Below, piece after piece: positions 50,268 to 61,585 of a stretch of 64,000 nucleotides of DNA; positions within the stretch are counted from its first letter, which is position 1; each line of letters begins with the position of its first letter. Location of the stretch: contig OZ199839.1 of assembly GCA_964304625.1 (NCBI GenBank), positions 3,906,001-3,970,000 on the forward strand, given 5' to 3'. The notes under the pieces are model-generated. The model worked only from the letters and a program-made list of their open reading frames with translations. It did not search any database and had not been told where the DNA came from. Both the position numbers and the translations under genes were made by a program. The stretch comes from Kudoa neothunni. Taxonomy: Eukaryota > Cnidaria.

Positions 50268-53200
50268 ATGCCTACAGAGGATTCAGTAACAGCTGTTTGT
50301 CCGATAAACATTGCCCTAATAAAATATTGTAATGATTTTTTGGTTGGGTATTATTTGAGTATATTTTTTATGATCAGGGGGGAAGAAAAATACGAACCTT
50401 AATCTACCACTTAACTCCTCAATTAGTATAACCCTTGACACCGATTACGTAATTTTTTATCTGCTTGTATCGAATATAATTTATTTAGTGTTTCACGAAG
50501 ACAACAATTACTCGCATAAGTTCAAACAATGCCAAAACAACTTTTTTATTAAATAGGAAGTAAAATTGATTTTGATAAATTTATTAAAATATCAAATAAA
50601 TTATTAGAGAAGAAGAAATAAAACCAGATTCGAGAATCAGTAAAATACTCCAATTTGGTAACTGTTTACTTTCTTGACCGGCGTATGAACTATAATGGAA
50701 AAAGTGGAGAAATACGAATCTTGCAACTATACGATAGTTTCCACTAATTCGTTCCCAACTGCAGCAGGAATGGCTTCTTCAGCGTCAGGATTTGCTGCTT
50801 TAGGTATTATGTCATGGTACGATTGTTTCTCATCTTTCACATATTATTGTAGCTGTTTGTTTCGGGAAACTATGCAATATGGATCCTAAAGATGTCGCCA
50901 TTTTATCTAGGTATTTTTTATTGACTTCGGTTGATGATATAGCGTTACCAACTTAGGCTTGGATCTGGGAGTGCGTGTAGAAGTTTGTATGGTGGATTTG
51001 TCGAATGGAGATGTGGAATAAAGCCCGATGGCAGCGATAGTATTCCTGTTCAAGTATACATATCTTTTTATTATATCCACGTGTTAGCTCTGTTTTACTG
51101 TAGTTGTTTGACCATAATTATTGGAAGGAGCTGGCCGTATTGACTTTAATTGTGAGTTTATATCGCAATAGAATCAATCGATTGCTTTTGATTCATTTTA
51201 TCAATATATATCGAAAATTAGTGTTCAGATTCCAAAAAGGAGTACTCAAGTACTGAAGCGATGAAATTAAGCACCGAAACCAGTGATTTTCTTACGGTAA
51301 TGTTTTAGTTGGCGGAACTAAGAATAAATCCTTGCATTTGATTTATTTATCCGATTTATTCGATTTAGTACAGGGTGGCTTATCAAATTGACGAAAGAAT
51401 AGAAGAAATGAAATTCGCGCTGAGTAATAAATCTTTTGAAAAACTTGGTGAGTTGATTATGAAGGTATTCAACTTTTTTTGTTTAGCAATAAGATTTCAT
51501 TCCTCTCATTTTAATCATGCTACAGCAAACGTTCTTTATTTCTAATGTTCGTGAATTTATTGACTATTATTAATTTGTCAGAATTTAATAAAAATATTCG
51601 AACACAAGCGGGAATTTTCATTGTTTGTTGATAAATTTATTCATTTTTCATGATAGTAAACCTATTTTATCAGTTACGTGAAAGGGGCGCGTTAAATTAG
51701 AATTAATTTTAAAATATTATTTTGTTATCATATACTCTTATTAAAGAATATTAAATTATATTTAATATTAAATTTATAGAATTTTAACATCTTTTTTGAA
51801 AGATGCCTACCGTTTAATGTGCATCTATAATAGGGGCCAACAATGACTGGCCCGCTGACTAGACTTGGCCGGGGAGCTTTCCTCATCCGTCCCGCGAGGG
51901 TGTCAATGATAAAGTTAAATTTTTTTTGACGGTACTTGTATAATTTCCCCAACTTTAATTTCGATCTTTTCAGTGTATAAATAATCGTAATAGCAATGTG
52001 AACTAAGTTAATTAAGTACTATCCCCTTTTCTAAATATGAACGTGTAAACGACAAAATAACGATAAAAGTTTCCCCAAACAAATTCCTTACCAATTTTTA
52101 CTGATTGTATGGTATTAGTCTTATTGTAACTAATGGAAACATTTAATTATGTTTCTTTACGATTTCGAATCATCATTTAAATATACAGTGGGCAACCGAT
52201 AATACGTAATCCCCTCGCTTCGGAACCATCAAAAAAAGTGCGTATTAAACGTTGCAACCGATATTACGCACTAAAAATGCGTGCGCGATTAATTTTGTTG
52301 TGTTGTCTGTATTGTCCAGCATGGGTATTACACCCTTATTGAATTAAAATAATATAAAAACACAGTTAAGATTATTTGACCGAGAAATAATTTGCAACTT
52401 TTGTCTTAATCATTTTTATTGATAAAATATTTATATCCTTTTACATTAGGATAAAATCTAATGAATGGTCAGTTCTAAAAAAGTATAAATATTATTCTAT
52501 TCATTATTCATTTTTTATCGCAATATGAAGTTTTTTTATATTTTTACCCTAAAATCTCTATTTATGCGCATCTATAACATTCTTTAGTCAACTACTAACA
52601 TTGTCTAGAAATAAAATTTATTATATTTTCATTTACATGGAAATGATCATTTTTCGATAAATATCTCCAAAAAAATTTTCTATTCGTTCCCCGTAAAAAC
52701 AAATAACCTACGTGGACGTGGTTTGGCCGAAAAATGCGTACTATCCGTTAGTCACGTGATATGACTGATTGGTAATTTCTTAGTTTAATTCAAAAGTATT
52801 ATAAAACGTTTCACCCAATATAAACTTTGGATACGTCGTAACGATGAAAGCGCGTAGTATTGGTTGTCCACTGTATAAACATTTTAATTCAGCATCAAAA
52901 AAATCACGTAAACTTTGAAATAAAAAATCGTATAAACTAACGATTCCCTACTGAAAAAATGTCGAACTTTCACGCTCGTTACATTTTTACTCTCATTAAA
53001 ATAAAAATGTATTATTTTAAATTTCAAAATATAAATTTACTAATCCAATGTTCAATTGTATGGGAAAAAATTCATTACATCTAAAGGATTTAAATATATT
53101 TTTGCATGACCATATGGCAGGTCAATCCTATTGGGTTGCTGCCTCTTATCGATAATCTTTCTTCTAATTTAGCTAGATAAGATTTAAAAAAATAATTAGG

Positions 53201-54168
53201 TGGAATAATAAATAAAATTCATCAATTTTTTAGCGTTTAAGTACGATAAATTTACTTCATCTTCCTCTATGAAAGTAATAAAACAAATTTTGTAATCTTT
53301 AGGTACGTTTATCAGAAAGTACAACCTATTTTCTCGGCTAGAATCAATAGTAAATTTTCACATTAGAAGTGTTAATCTCTTTTTTCCTGAACATTTTTAT
53401 ATTTATATTGTTCTTCAAAGATAAGATTAAAAAATTAAAATTGATCAAACTAAATCTTCTATTATTGTTATAGAAATTTTAGTTGTATGGATAAATAACT
53501 TTATTTGATTTAACGAATATCATATAAGCTATTACGATCAAATTAAGCAGTTTCGAGGGCCTACTGTGTATCATTCTTGGGTTGAAATTAGCGTGGAAAT
53601 AAATGTCAAGCAATTTGATCATAATTTAGGAAAGCAATTCGTTTCATGCCATCTGCCAAGATACCTATCCTCCAATTGTGCCACCTTATTTGAACAATTT
53701 TTCGTTCAGTGTCATTAGATTAATTTCTCTTTGGAATTCTCAGGCGGGCTCGGTTAACGTATGGTATCCGAACGAATTAAAGTTTATTTGAGTTTTAGGC
53801 AGCGTACACGTTTGATGCTGGCCCTAACGCTTTTATTATTCTACCCAAAGATAATGTAGACTCTATGCTACACATACTGAAATCATTCGCTGATCTGTCG
53901 TCAACTAATTATGGAATTCACAATTACGAGTTACAATCGTCACGTTACGATCCCTCCTCTCTCATCAGCCCAGAGTCTATTGGTCACGTAAACTGCATCC
54001 TTTTTAATTACACATTATCTTCTTATTTTTAGGATTTGAAAGATTATATTGTGCAGGGTGTTTCTCGACTTAAATCAGTGGTCTATTACAATGTGTGGTT
54101 TTCATTTTGATGTACTTTTAATTAACGTTTTCTAGATTGGTAAAGGTCCATACCACCAATGTGGCTAG
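50268..54168 (+). CDS. MVD: Mevalonate diphosphate decarboxylase
   Basis: GHMP-kinase-fold enzyme that converts mevalonate 5-diphosphate to isopentenyl diphosphate, using ATP. Exon 1 (50268-50328) gives [13 protein letters not shown]. After a 49-bp intron, exon 2 (from 50378) gives [20 protein letters not shown], matching the family start IKYWGKRDxxLxLPxNxSxS. Then [19 protein letters not shown] is the nucleotide-binding loop and [20 protein letters not shown] the phosphate-binding region (near 50957). [20 protein letters not shown] lies near 53635, [14 protein letters not shown] (catalytic aspartate) near 53810. The end GKGPYHQCG corresponds to the VGPGP region near the C-terminus, where the protein stops earlier than human MVD. 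The intron from about 51449 to 53.63 kb is large and holds transposon copies. All signature residues I know are present, so the gene looks functional. Confidence 0.94.
51800..52050. repeat. Dispersed repeat r1, copy 2 (hAT-like)
   Basis: GTCCCGCGAGGGTGTC, then TATAATTTCCCCAACTTTAA, TTCGATCTTTTCAGTGTA and CCTTTTCTAAATATGAA occur in the same order and spacing as at 44.2-44.45 kb. It starts near AATAGGGGCCAACAATG. Located in the large MVD intron. Confidence 0.5.
52186..52873. mobile_element. pogo-type nonautonomous element in the MVD intron
   Basis: The left terminus CAGTGGGCAACCGATAATAC pairs with the right terminus (opposite strand CAGTGGACAACCAATACTAC), 16 of 20 identical, each flanked by TA. 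A second copy of the terminal core (GCAACCGATATTACGCAC) lies inside near 52253-52270. The 688-bp interior has no coding frame. Confidence 0.8.
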
Positions 54169-55053
54169 CTAAAAGCTTGGCATTATTGTATTGACACAAA
54201 TCACAGCTAATACTATTACTAAAAAAATTGATAAGATTATTGTTGTTGTTATTGAAACAGACAAATCCAGCCTCATATCTGTATTAGCGCTTAAATCTCT
54301 ACCCTCACTCCTTATTTAATGAGCGTATATATTTAATCCGCACAGTTTCAATTAATGGTATAAGCAGTTTTCTCGATCACATAACTTTTGTAATGTGAAT
54401 ATTACTTTTTAAAATGAGCTGGCAACCGAAGTCGCTTCTTTTTTGTGATTGAATTCCCTCTGTATTCTGCAACATTACACACTATGGTAATAAGGTGTTA
54501 ATGCTGAATGTCAACAAGATATTAAGAATTAATTGCTTTGAACAGCCTTCCTAGCTGGATATTTAGCTCAATTAACTTTTGAATAATTTCCTAGCAACAC
54601 TAACCGACTTGAAATATCCATTCTAATTGTGTGACGTGTGTGTTGATGAGTTCGGCCAGAATATACCGATATCAGTTGGAATACTAATGACCTTACTGTA
54701 CCCATAAATATGCTCTGTATTGTGTATTGTGTTTTGAATTGAATGTGCAAAGACTAACCATAGAGCTTGTTTGTAAACAACTATTATAATATTGGGTTGG
54801 GTTTTCCGCCGACACTAGTGAGGTATGTGCATTGTGGTTTAAATATTGAAGAAAGGAAGAGGAAGTGTTTGGTGCTGTGTTGGCAAGTGGTATTATTAGA
54901 TTGGAATCTAGTAGCAAATCTTAATACGCTTAAAAACACCTTCAAACGTGCGGCCCATTACAAATTACATCCTGCATTTGCATGCTATTTATTTGAGTGG
55001 CTGGCGACAAAAGTTTGTGTGACGATATCGTGTGAACTTGTTTACATTGGGAT
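54169..55053. other. Intergenic between MVD and the forkhead gene
   Basis: Open stretches at 54767-55075 on the plus strand show no recognisable domain. Presumed promoter and 5' leader of the forkhead gene. Confidence 0.4.
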
Positions 55054-56549
55054 ATGCCGGAAAACATACAACTAGAATGCAAACACAATAGTAATGCTAA
55101 TCACAGCGGACGCCACATTATCTCAAACGATACCAACAGCACAAACAATCAACAAAAAAACGGTCCAGACCCATACAGCCTAAATTACTCCTCAACCAGC
55201 TCAAATACTGTTGCGAACGAAAACAAAATTGTTGATTCTCACATATCACTGTCACAAATAACCGAAGTATTTGACGATACCAACTCCTCCACGCCTCACT
55301 CTCAACCAACTATCAACGAGCCACCACCACACAGCGGAGACAAAACTTCCAGCTCCTCTCTCTCAAGCACCAACGATTCAGCTGACACAATCAACTCTAT
55401 CATTAATGATGAAGTTGGCATAGACGGCGAGATGAAATTTTCCTATGTAAAAGCTATCGCTGAGGCCATTATAGAAACTCCTCACAAAGAAATTTTGTTG
55501 AATGATCTCTACAACAAAATCATCGTCAAGTATCCTGAACTTAAAAATAAAAGGGTGGATTGGCAAAATGGAATCCGTCACAATCTTTCGTTGAATGAAT
55601 GCTTTGTTAAGTTGGATCGTAACCCTTCAGGTAAGGGTCATTATTGGGGTATTCGTCGCTCCAATTTGGAAGCATTTTTGAAAAATGACTTTCGACGTCC
55701 GATGGAATCAAAGCAGATCTCGCTGTAAACGCTCTAGGTACAACCGACATGATGAATACAATTTCAGGATGGAGGATGGCTCAATGCAAGACTACTTCGG
55801 AGGAAACTATATGAAAATGATCCTCCTTTTCCAGGCTATTATAATTATAATAACCGGTATCATCAACATCGACTTCACCCTTACCATACAATTACACCAC
55901 CTCCTTTCCAATTGCAATATATTCCTGCAATGAATAACAACTACTTTGTGGAAAATTATAGCCATGAATGCGAACAGTTATATAATCAACTGTATAACCG
56001 CCCCAACGCATATGGATGCACCCAATCCTTTGTGGCCTATTCATTCGCAACCTCTGCATTATCCCCCGCCTTATTTCAAAGTCATCCTGATACTCATTTT
56101 CAACATCCCTCGCCGATTCATTGCAGCCACCATCTGAAAAATAATATTCCGTATTGTGTGGATGAAAATGATCAACTGGAGGGTTGGGAAACTTCAAACG
56201 AAAGGATTCGGCCCAGGGATAAAATAATAATTCGCTCAGCCGAATTACTAACAGACTCTGATTCTGCTAGAGATCCGAAATCAAGCTCATTAACAGGATC
56301 AAATTCTAGCCCTATTCCTTTACCCTTGGTCAATAATGCATCACAGAAGTGTCCATCAAAATCGATAATTAGGTCGTACTTTAAAAACAAGAATGTATAT
56401 TTATTTTTATTTGATTTGTATTAAATTAATTTTAGCATTCAATACCCCGAAATGAGGACGCTGCTTCTGTGGCAACGAGAATCGAATGTGACAATGAGGA
56501 GGATGTTACATCTTCTAAATTTGATTTGAATTCGTTGTTGGATAGATAA
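55054..56549 (+). CDS. Forkhead transcription factor, FoxQ2-like
   Basis: DNA-binding transcription factor. The N-terminal 125 residues are Ser/Thr/Asn-rich. The winged-helix domain runs from about residue 130 to 217: FSYVKAIAEAIIETPHKEI, LLNDLYNKIIVKYPEL, then the recognition helix VDWQNGIRHNLSLNECFVKL and wing SGKGHYWGIRRSNLEAFLKN. The GKGHYW and N-L-E-x-F-x-K-x-D-F-R-R pattern is closest, among classes I recall, to FoxQ2, a class used in invertebrate anterior and larval patterning. A short intron near 55726-55795 must be removed to continue into LRRKLYENDPPFPGYY and a Tyr/His/Asn-rich C-terminal region. A second intron (about 56395-56436) precedes the last exon, ending SKFDLNSLLDR. The class assignment rests on memory of the motif and is tentative. 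Confidence 0.9.
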
Positions 56550-58604
56550 ATTGCGAGAGCGGGCGTGCTTGGTTGTTGCCATAGAGCCTCACATATTCTC
56601 AATCAAATTTTTCTTGTTGCCGTGTTATCTACTGAATTTCGTTACTGGTGCATATTTTTACTCTCTTTTTCGTTGTCACTTGTCGTCAGATTCGGCAGAG
56701 AAGTTGAATTCTTACTTAAATTTTGCTTCCTTAACATATTAATCTTAATTTTTTCTACATTAATACGATTTTTGGTCCGTAAATAATTTTAGTAATGCTT
56801 AAAATATATATTTTCTGTACAACTTATATTCAAGATTAAATATTGAACAATTAATCATTTTCATCTGTATTATAATTATTGATAAATTATTGTTTAATGT
56901 GTTATTATTAATTTTCAAATTGTTATTGTAGTTGACTTAGAATGTGAAAAATATTGTTTATTTCCCTACTTTGTGAATACAACAAATATTTTTACTGTTT
57001 AATTTCCACATTGTACAGATAATTTTACAATAATTAACTTCAATTGAAATGTGATCAGCGAATTCTCCTAGCACAGCTTCCCAATTTTTAGTTGCTGCCA
57101 TTCCTCATGACTTGCTATCTTAAGAATAAATACGCGGGGAATTTTCAAAATTAATTTGACTATTTTTGATTTTATTGAATACAATATAAACATTAGTTTG
57201 AAGTTATTTGTCCTAATTTCCTTATGGCATATTAGCGATAAATTATTAATTTGACCTTTACTTGTCGAATTTTTGTTCATTATGAATATCATATATTACC
57301 TAAAAATCAATATGTATAGAAATTAATCAACCATATCATCAAAATTTCAGGAAAAAATGAAAACCAATGAAAAATCCTATTTTTATATATATTTATTATA
57401 TTAATATAACAAAAAATTTCACGCTGTTTTTAAAATAGATCGGAAATTTGGTTTTTTCCGATTCGTAAAAAGCGTCTTAATATAATCAATATGTTTGATC
57501 GACCATGCCACGCGCGTGCGCGTGCATTTATCGTCAACTTCTCATTTTCAAAACTATTCCGTATCTAAAAACATTTATAACTGTTGATTTTGAAAGGAAA
57601 TATACAACATTGAGTTCTAGCATATATGTTTTTTTTCTATGAAGTATATACTTTATAAAATATTAAAATAATGAATTATTACATATTACACAACAGTAAT
57701 TCATGTACAACTTTTTAAAATTAATTTCCAAACTTTTCAAATATATATGAATAACTTCAGACCATGAAAAATCCTATTTAAACAAAAAATCTTGGACAGA
57801 ATATATTACAATTATACCTGAAAATAATTACACTGTTTTTTAAAGTGAGTACTATTTCGAATTTTTGGTCGCGTATTCTAATGTTTTTATTCTTTAAAAT
57901 TATTTCTAAATTTCGTCTAGGACACATACAAATTACTAATATTTAAAACCTATTTTGGAGAAAATATTCATAATATAGTCCGATGGTGATGCAATTTTTT
58001 CTCTTGTTAAATTTTAAATAAGAATTGGACATGAAAGGATTGAATAAATTTTGCCAAAACCTTAAATATAAAATTCACTCGATCATATATAGAGTTTGCA
58101 GGGTATGTTGAGTACCTCAGAGAGAATTTCATTTCTGAGCCGTGAAACTCTAATCTGGAGTGAGCCCAAGAGATCATTTTTTTATCTAAGAATCATGTTA
58201 CGATGAATCAATATAACCTTCGGGACAACCTTCATAAACAAAAGCTCTTTAATGAATAATACATAAGTTTTCAATAAACAATGTTTTGTCAAAACAACTG
58301 TTGACAATATATTCAAAAATAATTTGGTAAAAAGAACAAAATTTATATGTTAAATCTCCTTCGGTGTCATTCATGGAGTCCTTGAATTTGGTCGCAATCA
58401 AAGTGAATTTCTCAAGTAAGAAAAAGCGCGTATTGCTCAATTAAAAAGAAGTTTCGTCAAAAAAATAAACATAATACAATTTTGAGTTAAAAAAGTAGAA
58501 TACTAGATTCTAGTTTATAAGAGAAGGATTAGGATTTGGGATACGTAACACTTCTTTGCAGAATGTTTCAACACTAGTGTAGTCACCAATTTTTTCGAAT
58601 AACT
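56550..58604. other. Intergenic, AT-rich
   Basis: Two kilobases without a gene I can support. A GC-rich alternating patch (CACGCGCGTGCGCGTGCA) at about 57511-57528 stands out. Confidence 0.45.
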
Positions 58605-59378
58605 TTACGTTTTCTGTTCGTTTCTAAAGCGATTGTTGTTTGCATATTTACACCTTCGAAGGACAATATGTGGCCAATCGGAGTCGATCTCACAATCCTC
58701 AGTGTTGTTGTAATAATGAGGCTCAACAAAGGTGAGGAATTTGACAGGCAACGAACTGGTCGTATTATTCAATTTGCTATACTCTTCATAGTTGCCTTTC
58801 TTTTGGGACATAATAACGGTTTGTCTAACTGGATTGTACACTTCTGGATAGATATCGACGGATGAGAAATGGATCAACACTATTCTCACTCTGAGTAGAG
58901 TTGACGCTGCTAGTAGAACAAAGCGGGATCCATAAGTATTAGTATTACGAATGCGACCACAATAGGTTTCATAATCTGGGAAAAATGGGTCTTCGTCGAT
59001 GATGGTTTTGTACACTTCAGGGTACTTTTCGATTTCATCGGCAATCGCATTTCTCATATCATCTCCAGCTCGTAAAACAATGCTGCCAAGCGAGTCCCGT
59101 ATCGCATCCAAGCAATCGAACAAATGATGAGGAGCCATATCGTTAGGTATTTGTATGAATCCGAGCATATCACACAAAGAATTCATGTAGTAGACATTAT
59201 CTTGAAGAAGTTTGAGAGTGTCTTGTTGAGTTTTTGTGGTGATATCAGTTTTTTCATCGTTAGCCGTCAGATACCTATTGTCGTAGGTTTCGGTGGCTTT
59301 AGCTCGTCTTGAGGCCATAGGGACATTTCTGAATTGTTTACAGTAGGTTCTGATACAGCTTCTAATGGAATTGTACAT
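58605..59378 (-). CDS. OTU-domain protein (OTUD6-like), catalytic cysteine apparently missing
   Basis: OTU proteins are cysteine proteases that cleave ubiquitin chains. Single open frame of 257 residues. From about residue 68 it follows the OTUD6 pattern: LCDMLGFIQIPND, then PHHLFDCLDAIRDSL where the family has DGHCMYKAIEDQL, a helix LRAGDDMRNAIADEIEKYPE, DYETYCGRIRNTNTYGSRFV (family EFQKYCEDIVNTAAWGGQLE), LLAASTLLRVRIVLIHF, and FVEPHYYNNTED at the position of the catalytic HYNSV. The histidine (H221) is kept. The nucleophilic cysteine aligns with His84/85 or Asp88, with Cys89 nearby. It may be a pseudoenzyme, or the alignment may shift. The start overlaps the end of the upstream LRRC8-like frame by 17 bp, so the two may share one transcript. 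Confidence 0.72.
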   Translation of the reverse strand: MYNSIRSCIRTYCKQFRNVPMASRRAKATETYDNRYLTANDEKTDITTKTQQDTLKLLQDNVYYMNSLCDMLGFIQIPNDMAPHHLFDCLDAIRDSLGSIVLRAGDDMRNAIADEIEKYPEVYKTIIDEDPFFPDYETYCGRIRNTNTYGSRFVLLAASTLLRVRIVLIHFSSVDIYPEVYNPVRQTVIMSQKKGNYEEYSKLNNTTSSLPVKFLTFVEPHYYNNTEDCEIDSDWPHIVLRRCKYANNNRFRNEQKT

Positions 59379-60543
59379 GAGATTGCCGTCGTGGGAGTTT
59401 CTTTTGAAGTTCTATCCAAAACAATAGATCATTATAGCTCGGCAACCCGCTAAGGTAGCTGTCAGCTTCCCCAAAAACTCGATCGTCATCATCTTCAGCG
59501 TTCACTTCGATAGCCTCCTGTAAATCTTGAGAGGATGTTTTATGTTGACGCACACATTTCTTCGTACGGGATGATTTGGATGAGCTTTTTGCCGATTTTT
59601 TCATCCCAGGACAACAGCCCATTAGACTGTCTTTATATATCCATCCCATTGCTATGGTACTCAGAATGATCATAATAATACGCACTAACGCGTCAAAGTG
59701 AATGGTGAACAATATGAAGAATCCACTATTCAAATGGCAAATGGTAGGTAGATGGCTGTTGTCGCCGTAGGGATACGTTCTTTTAATAGGAGGGTCATCT
59801 GAGAGGTGACATTTGAATGAGAGATCGTATTTTGCCCAAGAAGCCATTGTACCAAAGGTGAAAAAAAGCGAAAGCACACAAAACGCCATCACCAAGCAGT
59901 GCTTCAAAATATAGGACCTACGCAAGTAAGGTTTGTCGGTGAGTAGATATTGGAGTCGATTCAACAGTCGATCAATAGTTTTTGAGTTGGCTTCATCATA
60001 AACAAATTCTTTAGTGATTTGAAAGGGTTTGTTTGGATCTCGATAATTGATTGGGGTAGTACTGAAAATGCCGTTGAGGATATCAGCAAAACCTTCCATT
60101 TTTGAGAGAATGGCGGGTATTTTAAGCCATGTCAAATGGATTGTACTGATGATCATCCAGGTGAAAAACATAATATAAGGATAGAAAATCAAAGCCCAAG
60201 CATTAGATTCACGGCAGCATCGAGAGTTGATATACCTAAAAGCAGCAACATATTACATCAACCGTTAGTTGGTATTATGAAGATTCCATTGGGTAGACCA
60301 ATGGAATCATAGACCTACTACTACTCCTCTTACTTACCTACTCTCGCTGTATCCATAAGATTTTCCATCTTCTGGATGAGTGCAAATTAACATTCCTGTT
60401 TCATAGGTGGCAATTCGGGAAAAAATTAACAAAATAATAATTCCAGCTGCTGTAACCATATAATCTAATAGCACATCCCACCATGCTTTAAAATTGCTAT
60501 AGTTCAGCACAAGCCGATCGGAATCAGCACCGCCCAATGCCAT
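59362..60543 (-). CDS. LRRC8/pannexin-type channel subunit without leucine-rich repeats
   Basis: LRRC8 proteins form volume-regulated anion channels in the plasma membrane. Exon 1 (60543 to about 60333) reads FKAWWDVLLDYM, matching KPWWDVFTDYI at the start of LRRC8, then membrane segment 1 (GIIILLIFSRIATYETG) and MLICTHP. After an intron of about 95 bp, exon 2 gives YINSRCCRESNAWALIF and YPYIMFFTWMIISTIHLTWL (segment 2), an intracellular loop, HCLVMAFCVLSLFFTFG (segment 3), an extracellular loop with cysteines (FKCHLS, TICHLNS) and FILFTIHFDALVRIIMIILS (segment 4). It ends SYNDLLFWIELQKKL and a stop at 59362. LRRC8 would continue with about fifteen leucine-rich repeats; none is seen, so the architecture resembles pannexin. 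Pairs of extracellular cysteines are retained. Confidence 0.8.
60282..60308. repeat. 11-bp perfect hairpin in the LRRC8-like intron
   Basis: GATTCCATTGG, five bases, CCAATGGAATC. It lies inside the only intron of the LRRC8-like gene, away from the splice sites. Confidence 0.65.
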
Positions 60544-61585
60544 TAACGATTAAGATTTTATGTGTTGTGAATGGAGAGCAGATTATATGATGTTACAACT
60601 TTATTGCGCACGCTCACCTATTTGCTTCATATACGTGATTAGCAGCCATTTTACTTATATTGATGCTATTGTCGTCAAATCACCCACGCAATACTTAAAT
60701 CAATCAATTGTGTGTTGGCCCACTACTAGATATGTACTAAAAATTGTTAACACCTGTTTAGCTTATTAGGAAAGTCGACTAAAATTATTAATTCAATCTT
60801 TTTAATTTAACTGAAAATTAAATAAATATTTTGTGATTAGCAAGTAACGCAAGCGTTATTGATAATATCTATGCTGTGACAATGTAAATATACTACTCTG
60901 TTGTTACATTTAAACGTTATTATATAAAAATGGCTAATTTTAATGTATTTCATTTTAAATCCAATCCATGATAATATTATAATTAAGTCTTCGTGATGAT
61001 TCAAACGATTCTTATATGATAACTGCTAATAAAAATAAAGCTACAGTAAATCCATGACAACAAAGTCAGCATTTATCTATAGTTTGAAAACAATAGGTGA
61101 AAACTAAGCATAACATTAAACAAACTGGTATTTCCGAAAGAACTGCGCGCGTTTTCGTAAAAAACAACAGGTTGTAGGCTGAAAACACCCGCCGCTGTAG
61201 TACCTGCTAATTATAATTGATTTTAAAATTTATCTATAATTATGAAGTTATTCTATTTTGCAATCTAACGGCAACCTGTGTTAATTTAAGAAAATATCTT
61301 GCGTCCCCAATAGCATCATTAATTTTTTGGTAGCGTCGTGCTTTATGTATGAAAACGTCTTTCTTATAAAACTATTTAATTTTAAGATTATAAAAATAAA
61401 TTGTTTTATTTCACTCGTCTATTTGGCTGCCTATGTTAGGATTGTGGTTGCCAATATGTGCGGTGACCCCCCTTATCCACAAAAGTACGGCATCCTCACA
61501 TGAGATTACGGCACCGTTGAGATTGAATTGAAACGTATTTGTTGCTTTGGATAATCTGTTGTTTTAGTGTTTGGATAGTTGTTAA
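60544..61585. other. Divergent intergenic region (channel gene and CDK inhibitor)
   Basis: Should carry promoters for both divergently transcribed genes. No specific element was recognised and no further gene is supported. Confidence 0.45.

Noticed and set aside
54767-55075. 102-residue plus-strand frame upstream of the forkhead gene
   Set aside because: No domain and ends just inside the forkhead start in another frame; likely 5' leader.
57505-57530. Alternating CG/CA patch as possible Z-DNA or regulatory site
   Set aside because: Short isolated motif with no supporting context.
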